DNA of 64,000 nucleotides, taken from contig CAJNDS010001891.1 of assembly GCA_905221605.1 (NCBI GenBank), positions 500,001-564,000 of the forward strand, read 5' to 3'. Source of the DNA: Symbiodinium natans (Eukaryota; Sar; Dinophyceae; Suessiales; Symbiodiniaceae). The notes beneath the pieces are model-generated. The model was given only the letters and a program-made list of their open reading frames with translations. It did no database searches and was not told the origin of the DNA. Shown here one piece after another: positions 40,951 through 52,245 of this stretch. Within the stretch, counting starts at the first letter, position 1. Each line of letters begins with the position of its first letter. A program made the translations under genes and the position numbers.

Positions 40951-42444
40951 GGCTAAATTTGGAGAACATCTGAACTGCCCCTTGGGGGCCGTTGAAAGCC
41001 TGGTGCTTCGACCTTATTCTGCGTGCCTTCTGGGTTTAGGGTTTAGGGTTCAGGGTTCAGGGTTCAGGGTTTAGGGTTTAGGGTTTAGGGTTAGGGTTAT
41101 CCGAGTTGTGTGGCCCTCCTTCAGGGGCATGCCATCGCCTGTCTCTGTATGTCCGTGAAGAAGCTCCATTCGGGTCTAGCATTCCGCAACTGCGCCGCAT
41201 TTCTAGCGCAGTGGAGCCGCTCCCGTGAGCAAAACGCTCAAGCACCAAACGCGGGCTCCAAAGCCCGCACACTTGAAGGTATCAACCTCGAACTACGTCA
41301 GACCGGCCGCTACCACTACTGCCTACTTGGAGGTTCATGGGACTTGGGATAACCCCTACAAGGCCCTTTAGGGGTATTATAAGTAGGGTTATAAGTATAG
41401 TTATAATTGGTTAGTAAGTCCCATGAACCTTCAAGTAGTACTGCCCAAGACATCACTGCTCGGAGTTGTGGTCGGACGGGGAGGTCCCAGAACCTGCAGA
41501 TCAAGCAGCTCCCAGACCCGGAGGGGGTTCGGGGTCAGAGGTTTGCACCGTAACACATATCGGTGGCCGCAGTCTAGTTGTTAGAGGTTTAGGGTTTAGG
41601 GGTTAGGGGTTTAGGGGTTAGGGGTTAGGGGTTAGGGGTTAGGGGTTAGGGGTTAGGGGTTAGGGGTTAGGGTTTAAGGGAATTCCGGCCGGGTTTCAGC
41701 TCTCTACGGCTTTGATTTAGGATGATGGGTCCTTCACTGGACACGCTGGTGCCAGAAATTCACAAAGCCCCAAACTCAATGCGGTTTAAGGGCTTAGCGG
41801 CTTTTAATGTAAGATCCTAGGTAGAAACCCAGACGCTACACAGTGGAAACACCAACGCCAGGAATGGCCTCAACGTGTGGACATTCGCTGGCGCTGCATA
41901 GCAGCGACATGCGCGCATGCGACACAGCTTCTGACCCAAACTTGGTGGATGAAGCACATACCGAATATGACTCGAACGAAGACCGCGCGGTTTACAAATA
42001 GCAGAAGGCATTCTGGCCGTTGAACGCAGAACCCGTTGGTCATCAGGCAGAGGCGAGGATTATTGTGGCAAGCCCTGTTAGCATAGAGCCTCCAGTGACA
42101 GGCCCCCTCTTTCCGAGGGGAGGTTTCACGAAGGGAGGGCCCTGTGTTGGCCAGCAGTCTGACTGTTATTGGTACAGTTTCGGTGCTTTTCGTCTTGCAC
42201 AGTCGGGTCTCTTCTGTGCACTGAGCACGCCGCATATCTTCGCCGTTCGCAAAAGCACGCCGCAAGGAAGGATGGTCTTCGTCGTCGTCTCAAGAGAACA
42301 CAGATGAAGGTTCAAGAAACATATAACCCTAAACCCTAAACCCTAAACCATCCTAAACCCTAAGCAAAGAACGTGCACCTACCAAGATGTTGTGCCTTGT
42401 GGTGGTGCTCTCTGTGAAAAGTGGCTGCTTGCTTGCTCCTGCTT
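40951..42444 (+). CDS. Four-exon gene fragment with telomere-type and MITE introns, unknown product
   Basis: Exons 40951-41033, 41095-41224, 41721-41808 and 42365 to about 42444. Acceptors are CTCAG, GGTTAG, GATTTAG and CTAAG; donors are GTTTAG, GTGAGC and GTAAGA. The three junctions keep phase (1+2, 2+1, 0). Sample peptides are AKFGEHLNCPLGAVESL, CHRLSLYVREEAPFGSS and LDTLVPEIHKAPNSMRF; the last exon is Cys-rich (CTYQDVVPCGGALC). The second intron contains MITE 41326-41435 and a GGGGTTA array. The third intron (41809-42364) is mostly unique sequence. No domain recognised; both ends are open. Confidence 0.5.
41326..41435. mobile_element. MITE-like palindrome, family A, in an intron
   Basis: 110 bp, CTTGGAGGTTCATGG to CCATGAACCTTCAAG. 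It lies in the second intron of the chain 40951-42444 and lacks part of the left arm. Confidence 0.8.
41594..41672 (+). repeat. Variant array of GGGGTTA (7-mer)
   Basis: About ten GGGGTTA units inside the second intron of the chain 40951-42444. Confidence 0.9.
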
Positions 42445-42580
42445 TGCACCCTACACCCTAAACCCTAAACCCTAAACCCTAAACCCGAAACCCTGAGCCC
42501 TAAGCCCTAAATTCCAAAGCCTACACGCTCTACGCCCAGTAACTTAGTGCCTAAGTTCATAAGCCCCAAAGTAAGCGTAC

Positions 42581-42681
42581 TATAGGGATCGGAATCATGA
42601 CTAATAGTATTGCCTTATGGTCCCGTTATAGTTATGCTGCAATAACCCCCCAAACCCTGTTCTAATTATTGAGGCCCCTAA
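42581..42681 (-). mobile_element. Dispersed non-coding element, family B, reversed
   Basis: TATAGGGATCGGAATCATG to ATTGAGGCCCCTAAA, directly followed by CCCTAAA and TTTAGGG repeats. Confidence 0.7.
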
Positions 42682-43029
42682 ACTTGCAGCCCTAAACCCT
42701 TAGGGTTTAGGGTTTAGGGTTTAGGGTTTAGGGTTTAGGGTTTAGGGTTTAGGGTTTAGGGTTTAGGGTTTAGGGTTTAGGGTTTAGGGTTTAGAAAACC
42801 CTAAATACAACCGAGGCGCTGGAGCCCATGGTCGAGGCCGCTGCCTTTTTCTTCTTCCCGCCTCGGCTTGTGTTTAGGGTTTAGGGTTTAGGGTTTAGGG
42901 TTTAAGGTTTAGGGTTTAAGGTTTAGGGTTTAAGGTTTAGGGTTTAAGGTTTAGGGTTTAGGGTTTAGGGTTTAGGGTTTAGGGTTTAGGGGTTTAGGGT
43001 TTAAGGTTAGGGTTTAGGGTTTAGGGTTT

Positions 43030-43240
43030 AGGGTTTAGGGTCCGCCGACCCTGGCGGCGTGTTGGATGGGAAAAGGAGGTGAAAACTTCCCTCTTTCTGG
43101 GTAGGGGGGGGTACCCCCCCAACGTTTCATAGAGGCTCAAGCAAATCAACTTTTGGCATCCTTTGAGCTGACGAGCACGTTTAAACCTTTCAACTATGCT
43201 CCAGCGGGGTCGGCGGCTTGAGCCGGAGGCTCTTAAATCC
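43030..43240. repeat. Duplicated segment, copy 1
   Basis: Starts GTCCGCCGACCCTGGCGG and ends GGGGTCGGCGGCTTGAGCCG, so the ends form a short inverted repeat (CCGCCGACCC / GGGTCGGCGG). Between them is GGCTCAAGCAAATCAACTTT. Copy 2 is at 59884-60310. Confidence 0.8.
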
Positions 43241-44340
43241 GGCCCCCGTGCCGCCCGTGGTCCAGGGCGGAGCCCGCGTCGCACTAAAGCACTAGCGTTA
43301 AGGGGCGAGCGCCCGAGCCGCCGACCCCGCCCAAAATTGCTTCAAATTCGCGCGGGGCCCTTCGGGAGGCCTCCAAAACGGCATCCAAGGGGACGCAACG
43401 CGCGGTGGTGCGAAAAGCACGAAAACCTCGTAAAAATCATGGGTTTTTGCGAAAAACCGAGGCCACAAAACACCTGCAGCACCCCATTAAACCCTCACGG
43501 GCGCGCATCATCGGCCCTAGCTTTTCACATGGGGCGCGCGCCAGGCCGAAACCACGTTTTTCAAGGTTTGGGGGGGGTACCGGAAGCCCAAAACCAGGCG
43601 AGCATCATGAGCATCAGCAGCCCTGGCCCGCGGCCCCAAGGCAATAAAAAACGCTGAAATCACCGTAAATACCGTGTTTTTATGAGGTTTTTCACGCGTG
43701 CCTCCGACCCCCACCCCTGTTGCCCTTGACCCGCCCCCAAAGTGCGCATCATCGAAACCCACGTCCGGGGGGGGGTCTGCTGATGCTGCTGATGCGCGGG
43801 GGTCCGGGCGCATCATCGAGCCATCGCTTCTCATGGGCTTCGTGGGCCTCCGGGGCCGACGGCCCAGAGACCCAGCTGATGCTCATGATGCTCGGTTTGG
43901 GGGGGTGTTCCAACAGCAGAAAACCTCGTAAATACCGAGTGTTTTGTGGGTCCACGTAAAAACGCCCCTAAAATCGCTCATTTTGCGCGCTCGAACGGCT
44001 TCGTGCCTACAAAACACCCGAACAGCAGGACCCCGAATGCGCTTAAGGGCATTCGGGGTCTTGCTTTGGGGGGCTTGGTGGGCACGCAAGCGTTCAAGCA
44101 CATATAATCGGCGTGTTTCAGGAGGTTTCGGATGGCCTGGGGGAGGCCGCTGATGCTCATGATGCTTTCTCTTCCTCGGTTCCAAAAGGCTTCCCAAGCT
44201 CAAAAACACGTGTTTACAGCGTTTTCTGAAGGTTTTTCGAAGGCAAAACGCATGCTTAGAATGTCTTTTGGGCTCCCAAACCAACCCCAATGATGCAATG
44301 ATGCTCCTGATGCGGGTGCGCGCGCGCGCGCGTGGGGGGG
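43240..44340. other. GC-rich degenerate repeat block without telomere-type repeats
   Basis: 1.1 kb with recurring GCGCATCATCG, GATGCTCATGATGCT, AAAACCTCGTAAATACCG and CCCCAAACC motifs at about 150-250-bp spacing. Several overlapping open frames exist on both strands, but none shows a clear codon pattern. It could be an old satellite or a decayed coding repeat. Confidence 0.5.
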
Positions 44341-44366
44341 GAGGGGAAGAGCGAGAGGGAGGGAGG

Positions 44367-44369
<3 letters not shown>

Positions 44370-44458
<89 letters not shown>
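44370..44458 (+). repeat. GA microsatellite
   Basis: About 44 GA units, continuing as an impure purine tract to 44700. It contains long frames of Glu-Arg or Ser-Leu repeats with no coding value. Confidence 0.95.
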
Positions 44459-44460
<2 letters not shown>

Positions 44461-44491
44461 GAGAGCGAGAGGGAGAGAGCGAGAGCGAGCA

Positions 44492-44526
<35 letters not shown>

Positions 44527-45192
44527 AAGAGGGACACAGGGAGAAAGAGGCAAAGGGAGAAAGGGAGAAAGAGTGGGAGCAAGAAAGAAAGCGAGAAACG
44601 AGAAAGGGAGCAATACATTGAATTGAAATGGAAACGGACAAAAAGAAAAGGAGACACCAACATAGACAGAAGGAGAGAGATGGTGAGAGAGGAGAGAGGG
44701 GGGGGGGTGACAGACAGGGCAGCGGAATAAAGACGGAGCAGAAAAACAAAAACAAAACGATGCCCGCTTCGAGGTTTCCTGTTTTGCGGGGCGGGGGCCG
44801 GCCCGTGCCGCTAGGCCTAAAATTTAGGGTTTAGGGTTTAGGGTTTAGGGTTTAGGGTTTAGGGTTTAGGGTTTAGGGTTTAGGGTTTAGGGTTTAGGGT
44901 TTAGGGCATAAGGTTGGTCCGAAAAAAGGTACCCTTTCTGGTACCTGTCATGGTAGCGGCTACAATTTGAGTGTACGGTTGAGGGCTAATGGCATAGGGA
45001 TTGGCTCTAAAACCCTAAACCCTAAACCCTAAACCCTAAACCCTAAACCCTAAACCCTAAACCCTAAACCCTAAACCCGAGATTGCTCCTTCCACGAAGG
45101 ACCCCAACAGGGAGGGGTTCGGGGGGATCAGGGTCGTTCAGGGCATAGGGCTTAGGGCTTAGGGTTTAGGGTTTTGGGTTTTGGGTTTAGGT

Positions 45193-45295
45193 TCAGAGTT
45201 CTTCCAAGAACTTGCACCCAACTGCGGACGCCGCCTGATCCGCGGACTTGGCAGAGCGCGCGAGCAAAGCTGAAGTTGCCTCGAGCTTCAAGGGA
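45193..45295 (-). CDS. Possible terminal exon
   Basis: Minus strand, after CTACTTCAG. It encodes LKLEATSALLARSAKSADQA and onward, ending FLEEL and TGA. Its composition suggests an amphipathic helix. A second frame is also open over most of the island. Confidence 0.35.
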
Positions 45296-45330
45296 CTGAA
45301 GTAGGATTAGGGTTCAGGGTTTAGGGTTTA

Positions 45331-45439
45331 GGGCTTAGGGCTTAGGGCTTAGGGCTTAGGGCTTAGGGCTTAGGGCTTAGGGCTTAGGGCTTAGGGCTTA
45401 GGGCTTAGGGCTTAGGGCTTAGGGCTTAGGGCTTAGGGC
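45331..45439 (+). repeat. Variant array of CTTAGGG (7-mer)
   Basis: About 15 consecutive GGGCTTA units. Similar but shorter CTTAGGG blocks are at 1943-1978 and 48965-48990. Confidence 0.95.
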
Positions 45440-46097
45440 GTAGGGTTTCGGGTTTAGGGTTGAGGAATTAGTTTGGTATTATTGGGCGGTGGTTTTGGGT
45501 TTTGGGTTCTGGCTTTAGGAAAGAGCCTCAAAAGAAAAAGAGCTCAAAGCGTTAAAAGAGCGTTGGCTAGGAATTGGAAGCCAGACCTAGCGTGTCCAAA
45601 CAAACATCGAAGCAAAACCCTAAACCCCTTTTTCCTCCTAAACCCTAAAAACCCTGAGCATTTGAAGGGGGGGAGGGGGGGGGGGGGGGGGGGGGGCAGG
45701 GTCAGCTTCCTAGAGGCGAAACCTTGAGCCCAAAAAACCAGTCAACCCTACTGCTCAAACCCAACGCCCGAAGCCCTAAGACCCGAACCCAAAGCCCTAA
45801 ACCCAAAGCCCCAAACCCTAAGCCCTTGACCCTGAGCTCGAAACCCCAAAGACACAAAAAAAAAAAAAAACACCGCAGCCTTCGCCAACAAGAAGGATGC
45901 GACCAGACTCCTGTCAAGCTGACATCAGTGTAGAAGGTCTCAGGGTATAGGGTTTAGGGTTTAGGGTTTGGGGTTTAGGGTTTAGGGTTTAGGGTTTGGG
46001 GTTTAGGGTTTAGGGTTTAGGGTTTAGGGTTTAGGGTTTAGGGTTTAGGGTTTAGGGTTTAGGGTTTAGGGTTTAGGGTTTAGGGTTTAGGGTTTAG

Positions 46098-46170
46098 CCC
46101 CACATGGCCCAAACAGAGCAGTGGCCGTGCTTTCCCATTCTGGATTCTTGTAATCGTATGGATATTCAGG
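46098..46170 (+). CDS. Exon-like island bounded by telomere-type repeats on both sides
   Basis: TTTAG of the array 45945-46097 precedes CCC CAC ATG, and GTTTAG follows CAGG. It encodes MAQTEQWPCFPILDSCNRMD and onward. Both splice sites would come from the TTTAGGG repeat. Confidence 0.4.
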
Positions 46171-46644
46171 GTTTAGGGTTAGGGTTTAGGGTTTGGAAAA
46201 ATTGGGGGGGGGGGGGGTGTTTTGTGGTTTTTGTTTTTCGAGGCGGATTGAACTTTGATTGAACTTTGCGAACACCCAGAGCCCTGAGAACCCCAAGGTC
46301 CCCCCAAGAAGCCGAAAGACCCCTAAACCCTAAACCCTAAACCCTAAACCCTAAACCCTAAACCCCTTAGCAGCCCCGAGAACCCGAAACCTCGGTTTTT
46401 TTTTTTTTAAGGCTTTAGGGCTCCAGGGCTTTAGGGTTTTAGGGTTTAGGGTTTAGGGTTTAGGGTTTAGGGTTTAGGGTTTCGGGGTTTAGGTTTCCAA
46501 GCCTAAACCCCAAAATTCCTAAAACCCTTACACCTAAAGCCGTTTTCCTCAAAACCCTAAGCCCTAAAACCCAAAAAGCCTCAGCCCTAAGCCCTAAACC
46601 CCTAAAACCCGAAGCTCTAAAGAGGCTTTGGGTTGCGGGTTTAA

Positions 46645-46972
46645 TCTGCTGTATCTAAGACATACTCTGCACCAGGGCAAAATCTGCAATATTGAACATC
46701 TTTTATACCCCCAAATAAAACCGCAACCCGATGCCCAACCCTATGCTCTAGGCCTTAGCGTTATGGGCTTTAGGGTTTAGGGCTTAGGCTTTGAGGATTG
46801 TGGGTTCAGGGTTGGGGTTTAGGGTCTTAGGGTTTCAGGGTTTAGGTTTCCAAGCCTAAGCCCTAAATTCCGAAAACCCTAGGCTTTAGGTTTCGGGCTT
46901 AATCTGCTGTATCTAAGACATATATACTCTGCACCAGGGCAAAATCTGCAATATTGAACATCTTTTATACTT
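46645..46972 (+). repeat. Direct duplication
   Basis: AATCTGCTGTATCTAAGACA...TTGAACATCTTTTATA occurs at 46645-46709 and again at 46900-46970, with a TATA insertion in the second copy. The sequence between is degenerate telomere-type repeat. Confidence 0.75.
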
Positions 46973-47106
46973 GGCGGCTCTGCTTGTCATGCTTCCACCT
47001 GTCAAAGGCGACTTGGCTGATCTCGAGAACCCTAAACCCTAAACCCTAAACCCTAAACCCTAAACCCTAAACCCTAAACCCTAAACCCTAAACCCTAAAC
47101 CCTAAA

Positions 47107-47206
47107 NNNNNNNNNNNNNNNNNNNNNNNNNNNNNNNNNNNNNNNNNNNNNNNNNNNNNNNNNNNNNNNNNNNNNNNNNNNNNNNNNNNNNNNNNNNNNN
47201 NNNNNN
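47107..47206. other. Assembly gap of 100 N
   Basis: Exactly 100 N between a CCCTAAA array and a CT microsatellite. The true size is probably unknown. Confidence 1.
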
Positions 47207-47210
47207 CTCT

Positions 47211-47294
<84 letters not shown>
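47207..47294 (+). repeat. CT microsatellite at the gap edge
   Basis: About 40 CT units, then TTTTTATAG. It likely caused the assembly break. Confidence 0.95.
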
Positions 47295-47300
<6 letters not shown>

Positions 47301-47447
47301 ATAGCCTCCGACCTCCTCCTGATCTGCCAGCTCCTCCAACGCCAGCTCCTCCTACCTGAGAACAGGACTTTCAGCTCTGTCTTTTCCATCGGCGCAGACT
47401 GCAAGCGAAAAGAAAAAACTACGAGCACAGGAAGCTGTGCCTTTTTC

Positions 47448-47669
47448 TTGGGCGAAGCCTCGGGAGTGAAGGCGGTCGCTAAAGCGGCTCAAGTTTTGCG
47501 ACGGAGACTACCGAGAGCCAGCTTTCGGCTCAGTTGTGTGGCGAGCGGCCTCAAATCAAATGAACGAAAGGTCAAAAAAATAGAGCAGCTGCCGAGTCAG
47601 ACGACTAAACTCGAAACAGCTAAAGCCGAGAGCCAGGCGGCCAGCGAGGTCAAAGCTGTGGTGGCCTAG
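47448..47669 (+). CDS. Hypothetical short open frame next to the gap
   Basis: A 73-codon frame beginning at TTG in the 1.1-kb non-repeat stretch 47300-48350. It is rich in Lys, Ala and Glu (KIEQLPSQTTKLETAKAESQ) and could form a coiled coil. It ends at TAG. No start signal or homologue recognised; it may be a gene remnant. Confidence 0.2.
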   Translation: MGEASGVKAVAKAAQVLRRRLPRASFRLSCVASGLKSNERKVKKIEQLPSQTTKLETAKAESQAASEVKAVVA

Positions 47670-48523
47670 GCGTGCGTTTTAAAAGCAAAAAATGAGGCAA
47701 GGCGCAGAAGTGCTGAGACTCAAAACTTGGTTGTCAATATCTCCAGGTCTTCGATGACCTGAATTAAGAGACCTACCGAAGGCATAAGCCAGGACACCAC
47801 GGCAGTGCTGAGAGCCACACGGCGGTGGTCAGACACTCGAGGTTAGAAGCTATCTGCCAACGTTTCATAAGGCCCAAGCATACAGGCACAGAGAAGCTGA
47901 GAGCCAGGCTTCAGCGGCGCGGCCCTCAAGGCCTCCTCCTCACACCCCTCCCCCATGGGACCTAGGTGGAGACGTGAGGGCGCCGGCAAAGCTTAACACA
48001 CGAGGTCCTTGCGCCCCGTTTCAAGATGTTATGCGTGCCGAGTATTCCTCTATGAGAACTTGCCTGCAGCTGCGAACCAAAGTCAGGTAGGAAAACTTGG
48101 TGTATATTCAAACGGGTGAGTTTAGCTTCTGTCCAAACGCAGGCTTTCGGCTCGGGAAAATGGTTTGGGTCAGAAGAGGGAGGGGTTGGTGCATAAGCAA
48201 TCGCCCCCAGTCACGCAAGCCCAACAGGGCACGTGCAGCCCAATAAACCTCACCCCCAGCGAGGTGCGTGGCTCCTCATTCTCGAGCCCAGAAAATGGGG
48301 GTTGGGAAGGATGGCTTTGGCATGCTTAATTGTCCACCCACTCCTCTGCCCCTCTCTCAGACATATTCGTAGGGTTTGGTAGGGTTTGGTAGGGTTTGGT
48401 AAGGTTTGTTCGGGTTTAGTAGGGTTTGGTAGGGTCTGGTAGGGTTTGGGGTTTAGTCTAAAGGGGAACACCCTCCTGCCAAACAGATGGCCTCGCCTAC
48501 CTCAACAACCTGAGGAGAGTTTA

Positions 48524-48663
48524 CTTGGAGGTTCGTGGTACTTATCAACCCATCATAGCTGTACTTATAACCCACTTATAAGCCCCTTAAGTGCCCCAAT
48601 ATGGTTATAAATACAGATATAAGTACAGTAATAATTGGTTAAGAAGTACCATGAACCTCCAAG
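48524..48663. mobile_element. MITE-like palindrome, family A, full copy
   Basis: 140 bp, CTTGGAGGTTCGTGG to CCATGAACCTCCAAG, flanked by TTA and TAG. It is diverged in the core (CCCCTTAAGTGCCCC). Confidence 0.8.
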
Positions 48664-48797
48664 TAGAAAGAAAGCAGCGCGCAGCCTCAACAACGAGACG
48701 CTGCAAGTGCTTCCCTGTGTACATGCCACACGCCGCAGACTGTCCCCATAAGGACTGCTCGTAGAAGGGAGAACATCTTAAACCCTAAACCCTAAAC

Positions 48798-48918
48798 CCC
48801 AGCTTTCTATGATGGACGCTTCCTTGCTTCGTCAATAGCTCGGATTGGATGATCCGCGCAAGGAACAAGATCCCCACGCAGCTCAGGCCAGTGTAGGCTT
48901 CCTGGGCAGAAGCACCAG
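48798..48918 (-). CDS. Exon-like island with a hydrophobic helix
   Basis: Minus strand, after CATTCAG and before GTTTAGGG. The 39 codons include YTGLSCVGILFLARIIQSEL, which could be a membrane segment. One plus-strand frame is open but shorter. Confidence 0.4.
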
Positions 48919-49378
48919 CTGAATGTTAGGGTTTGGGGTTTCGGGTTTCGGGTTTAGGGTTTAGGGCTTAGGGCTTAGGGCTTAGGGCTTAGGCCCTAGG
49001 GTTTAGTAGTTTAAGGTTCAGTGCTTCGGGTTTAGTAGGTTTTAGCAGGTTTTAGTAGGGTTTAGTAGGTGCAAGTAGGTGTTAGTGGATTTTAGCAGGG
49101 TTTAGTAGGCTTTAGTAGGGTTTGGTAGGGTATGGGGTGTTGGGTTGCCAGCAGCCGCCAGCAGCTGGCAGTAACTATTCGTATTAGATAATGATAATAA
49201 GAAGAAGAAGAATGAAGAATAGACTAGGAAAAAAAGAAGAGGAACCTCATCACACTTTTCCTCAAGCCAAACGCCAAAAGACATCATCAAAAGTGTTCAG
49301 TCTCCTTACTCGCGTATTCGTTTCCGCCCCCCAACCACCCCCACCCACCCACCCACACACACACACAAAAAAAAACAG

Positions 49379-49418
<40 letters not shown>

Positions 49419-49985
49419 CATATACAAATATATGTATATATATAACGGAAACTTCAAGGCCGTGTTGAAAAGCACAAGCCGATCAACCCACGACAAAGAC
49501 ACCCAACACCCTGCGAAAAACGACGAAAGTGAGAAGCATAACCCTCAAAACCATGAACTCGAAACGAAAAACAAAAGGATAAAAACTGACCGAAACCATG
49601 AAATAATCCAAAGAGCCCTACGCCGAAAGCCAAGAGGAGGCTGCGAGATGTGCACAAAAAAAAACAGGGAAGCGGACATACAGAGCATACACACCCTAAA
49701 CCCTAAACCCTAAACCCTAAACCCTAAACCTTAAACCCTAAACCCTAAACCCTAAACCCCAAAATTTCCTTAAGAACCCAAAACATGAAGCATAGTGGTC
49801 CCCATAATACTCTTATGAGGAAGAATACTTTGCATTTCTTGGGAAAAAACTGCAGAAATGAAAAAAAAAATCCGAAATCGCGCAGGTGAGATGGAGCAAC
49901 TGTCGTAAAATCCTGAGCACAGTCACGAAGAAATGCAGGATTTAGCGCGGCCAAATCCGCGCCGCGAGTTTGATTGTTGGCGCTA

Positions 49986-50136
49986 CTTGGAGGTTCATGG
50001 GACTTAATCACCACTTATAACTGGGCTTATAACCCTACTCAAAATTGGGATAACCCCTATAAGGCCGTTTAGGGGTATTATAAGTAGGGTTATAAGTACA
50101 GTTATAATTCTTTAGGAAGTACCATGAACCTCCAAG
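49986..50136. mobile_element. MITE-like palindrome, family A, full copy
   Basis: 151 bp, CTTGGAGGTTCATGG to CCATGAACCTCCAAG, core CCCCTATAAGGCCGTTTAGGGG, in the orientation opposite to the copy at 4201. Confidence 0.8.
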
Positions 50137-50220
50137 TATGCTCTCCTCCACGATACACACGAATCCTGGGATTTTGAGTCAGTAGTTGAAGCACATTTGC
50201 AAATGTCTGAGCGGAGCTAA
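50137..50220 (+). CDS. Exon-like island after a MITE
   Basis: Directly after MITE 49986-50136, whose terminal CCAAG could act as acceptor, the plus strand reads LLHDTHESWDFESVVEAHLQ and ends at TAA. No other island here links to it with certainty. Confidence 0.3.
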   Translation, partial: YALLHDTHESWDFESVVEAHLQMSERS

Positions 50221-50397
50221 GTGTGTGGCTAAGCTGGGATGTTTGAGATCTCGTTTAGGGTTTAAAGGTTTAGGATTCAGGGCTTCGTGCTGTTGGGACT
50301 TAGGGTGACATGAGAGGCGACTGTCCCAACTAGTCTGAAACAGCCATGCGTCCAGCTCGACACCTTGACAACGTCCGGTGAAGAGATGCAGCTCCTG

Positions 50398-50548
50398 CTT
50401 GAAGGTTCATGGTACTTACTAACCACTTATAACTGGGCTTAAAACCCTACTCATAATTGGGATAACCCCTATAAGACCCTTTAGGGGTATTATAAGTGGG
50501 GTTATAAGTACAGTTATAATTGGTTAGTAAGTACCATGAACCTCCAAG
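50398..50548. mobile_element. MITE-like palindrome, family A, full copy
   Basis: 151 bp, flanked by GCAGCTCCTG on the left and TGCTGCAG on the right. It interrupts a plus-strand open island (QPCVQLDTLTTSGEEMQLL). Confidence 0.8.
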
Positions 50549-50999
50549 TGCTGCAGTTAGAATGTTCCTATATACCCTGCCCAACCCTTCGCCCTAAACA
50601 CTGCCTAAACCCTACACCCCAAACCCTAAACCCTAAACCCGAAACCCTAAACCCTAAACCCGAAACCCTAAACAACCCTAAACCCTAAACCCGAAACCCT
50701 AAATAGCCCTAAACCCTAAACCCTAAACCGTAAACCCTAAACCCTAAACCCTAAACCCTAAACCCTAAACCCTAAACCCTAAACCCACCTTAAAGTGACG
50801 GTTCAGAAGGGCACAGCTGGGAGGAGCGCAACTCTGGCAGCAGCTGCCTCACTCCCCCGAGCTGTATTTAGGGTTTTGGGTTTAGGGTTTAGGGTTTAGG
50901 GCTTAGGGCTTAGGGTTTAGGGTTTAGGGTTTAGGGTTTAGGGTTTAGGGTTTAGGGTTTAGGGTTTAGGGTTTAGGGTTTAGGGTTAACGGAAACCAA

Positions 51000-51310
51000 A
51001 GGGAATGCAACGGAAATTTAAACCGAAAACCGAAACGGAAACCAAGAAAAATTGTAACGGAAATCACGCCCGCAAGCCTGCAAGCAGACGCAGGTGTAAC
51101 GGAAACCAACCCTAAGATCTAAACCTAAACCAACCCTAAACCCTAAACCCTAAACCCTAAACCCTAAACCCTAAACCCTAAACCCTGAAGCCTAGACCCT
51201 AAACCCTAACCCCTGAATCCTGAAACAAAGAACCCGCGTTGGATACTGTTACGCCCCGGCAAGGTTTCTGTAACGGTTTCAAGCCGGCAGTTTCCGTTAC
51301 AACCCGCCAA
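51000..51310. repeat. Cluster of AACGGAAA motifs, partly inverted
   Basis: GTAACGGAAA/AACGGAAACCAA occurs about six times at 51000-51115, and the inverse TTTCCGTTAC or TTTCTGTAACGG at 51260-51310. The inverted halves flank a CCCTAAA array. Confidence 0.5.
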
Positions 51311-51457
51311 TTTCTGCAACAGACTTTACTCTATTTAGGGTTTAGGGTTTAGGGTTTAGGGTTTGGGGTTTAGGGTTTAGGGTTTAGGGTTGAGGATTGA
51401 GGGTTTAGGGTTTAGGTTCAGGGTTCAGGGTTCTAGGGCGCAGGGCTTAGGGCTTAG

Positions 51458-51579
51458 AATTTGTCACGTTTCGGAAAAACCTGGGCCATTACACTGAAGC
51501 CAAACCCGACTTTGGCCAAACATTGAAGAAAAAAGCCTGGAGACCGGAAGAGTCGAACGCCTCAAGAATGTCTCGCCTA
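51458..51579 (+). CDS. Exon-like island ending at a MITE
   Basis: After GGGCTTAG the plus strand is open for 40 codons, with FRKNLGHYTEAKPDFGQTLK and RPEESNASRMSR. It stops being unique sequence exactly where MITE 51580-51730 begins. The insert may have interrupted the exon, or its end may serve as splice donor. Confidence 0.4.
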
Positions 51580-51730
51580 CTTGAAGGTTCATGGTACTTA
51601 CTAACCAATCATAACTGTACTTATAACCCCACTTATAATACCCCTAAAGGGCCTTATGGGGGTTAGCCCAACTATAAGTAGGGTTATAAGCCCAGTTATA
51701 AGTTGTTATTAAGTCCCATGAACCTCCAAG
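51580..51730. mobile_element. MITE-like palindrome, family A, full copy
   Basis: 151 bp, CTTGAAGGTTCATGG to CCATGAACCTCCAAG. It abuts the exon-like island 51458-51579. Confidence 0.8.
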
Positions 51731-52017
51731 TATCCTCTCCTGAGCTATAGCAAATGGCCCTAAACCCTAAACCCTAAACCCCAAACTCCAGAATCTATAC
51801 CAATCTGCATCTCCCTTCCCACCTCGGTTCCATCGTTCACCGCCGGAGCCTGCCATCAGAGTTGTTAGGCTCTTAGAAATATTCAACATACCCCTAGGGC
51901 TTAGGGTGTAGGGTTTAGGGTTTAGTGTTTAGGGTTTAGGGTTCAGGGTTTAGGGTTTAGGGTTTAGGGTTCAGGGTTTAGGGTTCAGGGTTTAGGGTTT
52001 AGGGCTTAGGGTTAGGG

Positions 52018-52245
52018 TTTAGGGTTTAGGGTTTAGGGTTTAGGGTTTAGGGTTTAGGGTTTAGGGTTTAGGGTTTAGGGTTTAGGGTTTAGGGTTTAGG
52101 GTTTAGGGTTAGGTTTAGGGTTTAGGGTTTAGGGTTTAGGGTTTAGGGTTTAGGGTTTAGGGTTTAGGGTTTAGGGTTTAGGGTTTAGGGTTTAGGGTTT
52201 AGGGTTTAGGGTTTAGGGTTTAGGGTTTAGGGTTTAGGGTTTAGG
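52018..52245 (+). repeat. TTTAGGG array
   Basis: About 228 bp of near-perfect units with one 5-bp unit, preceded by more degenerate repeats from 51898. Confidence 0.95.

Noticed and set aside
44200-44755. Long Ser/Leu and Glu/Arg open frames
   Set aside because: They derive from the GA/CT microsatellite and have no stops by composition alone.
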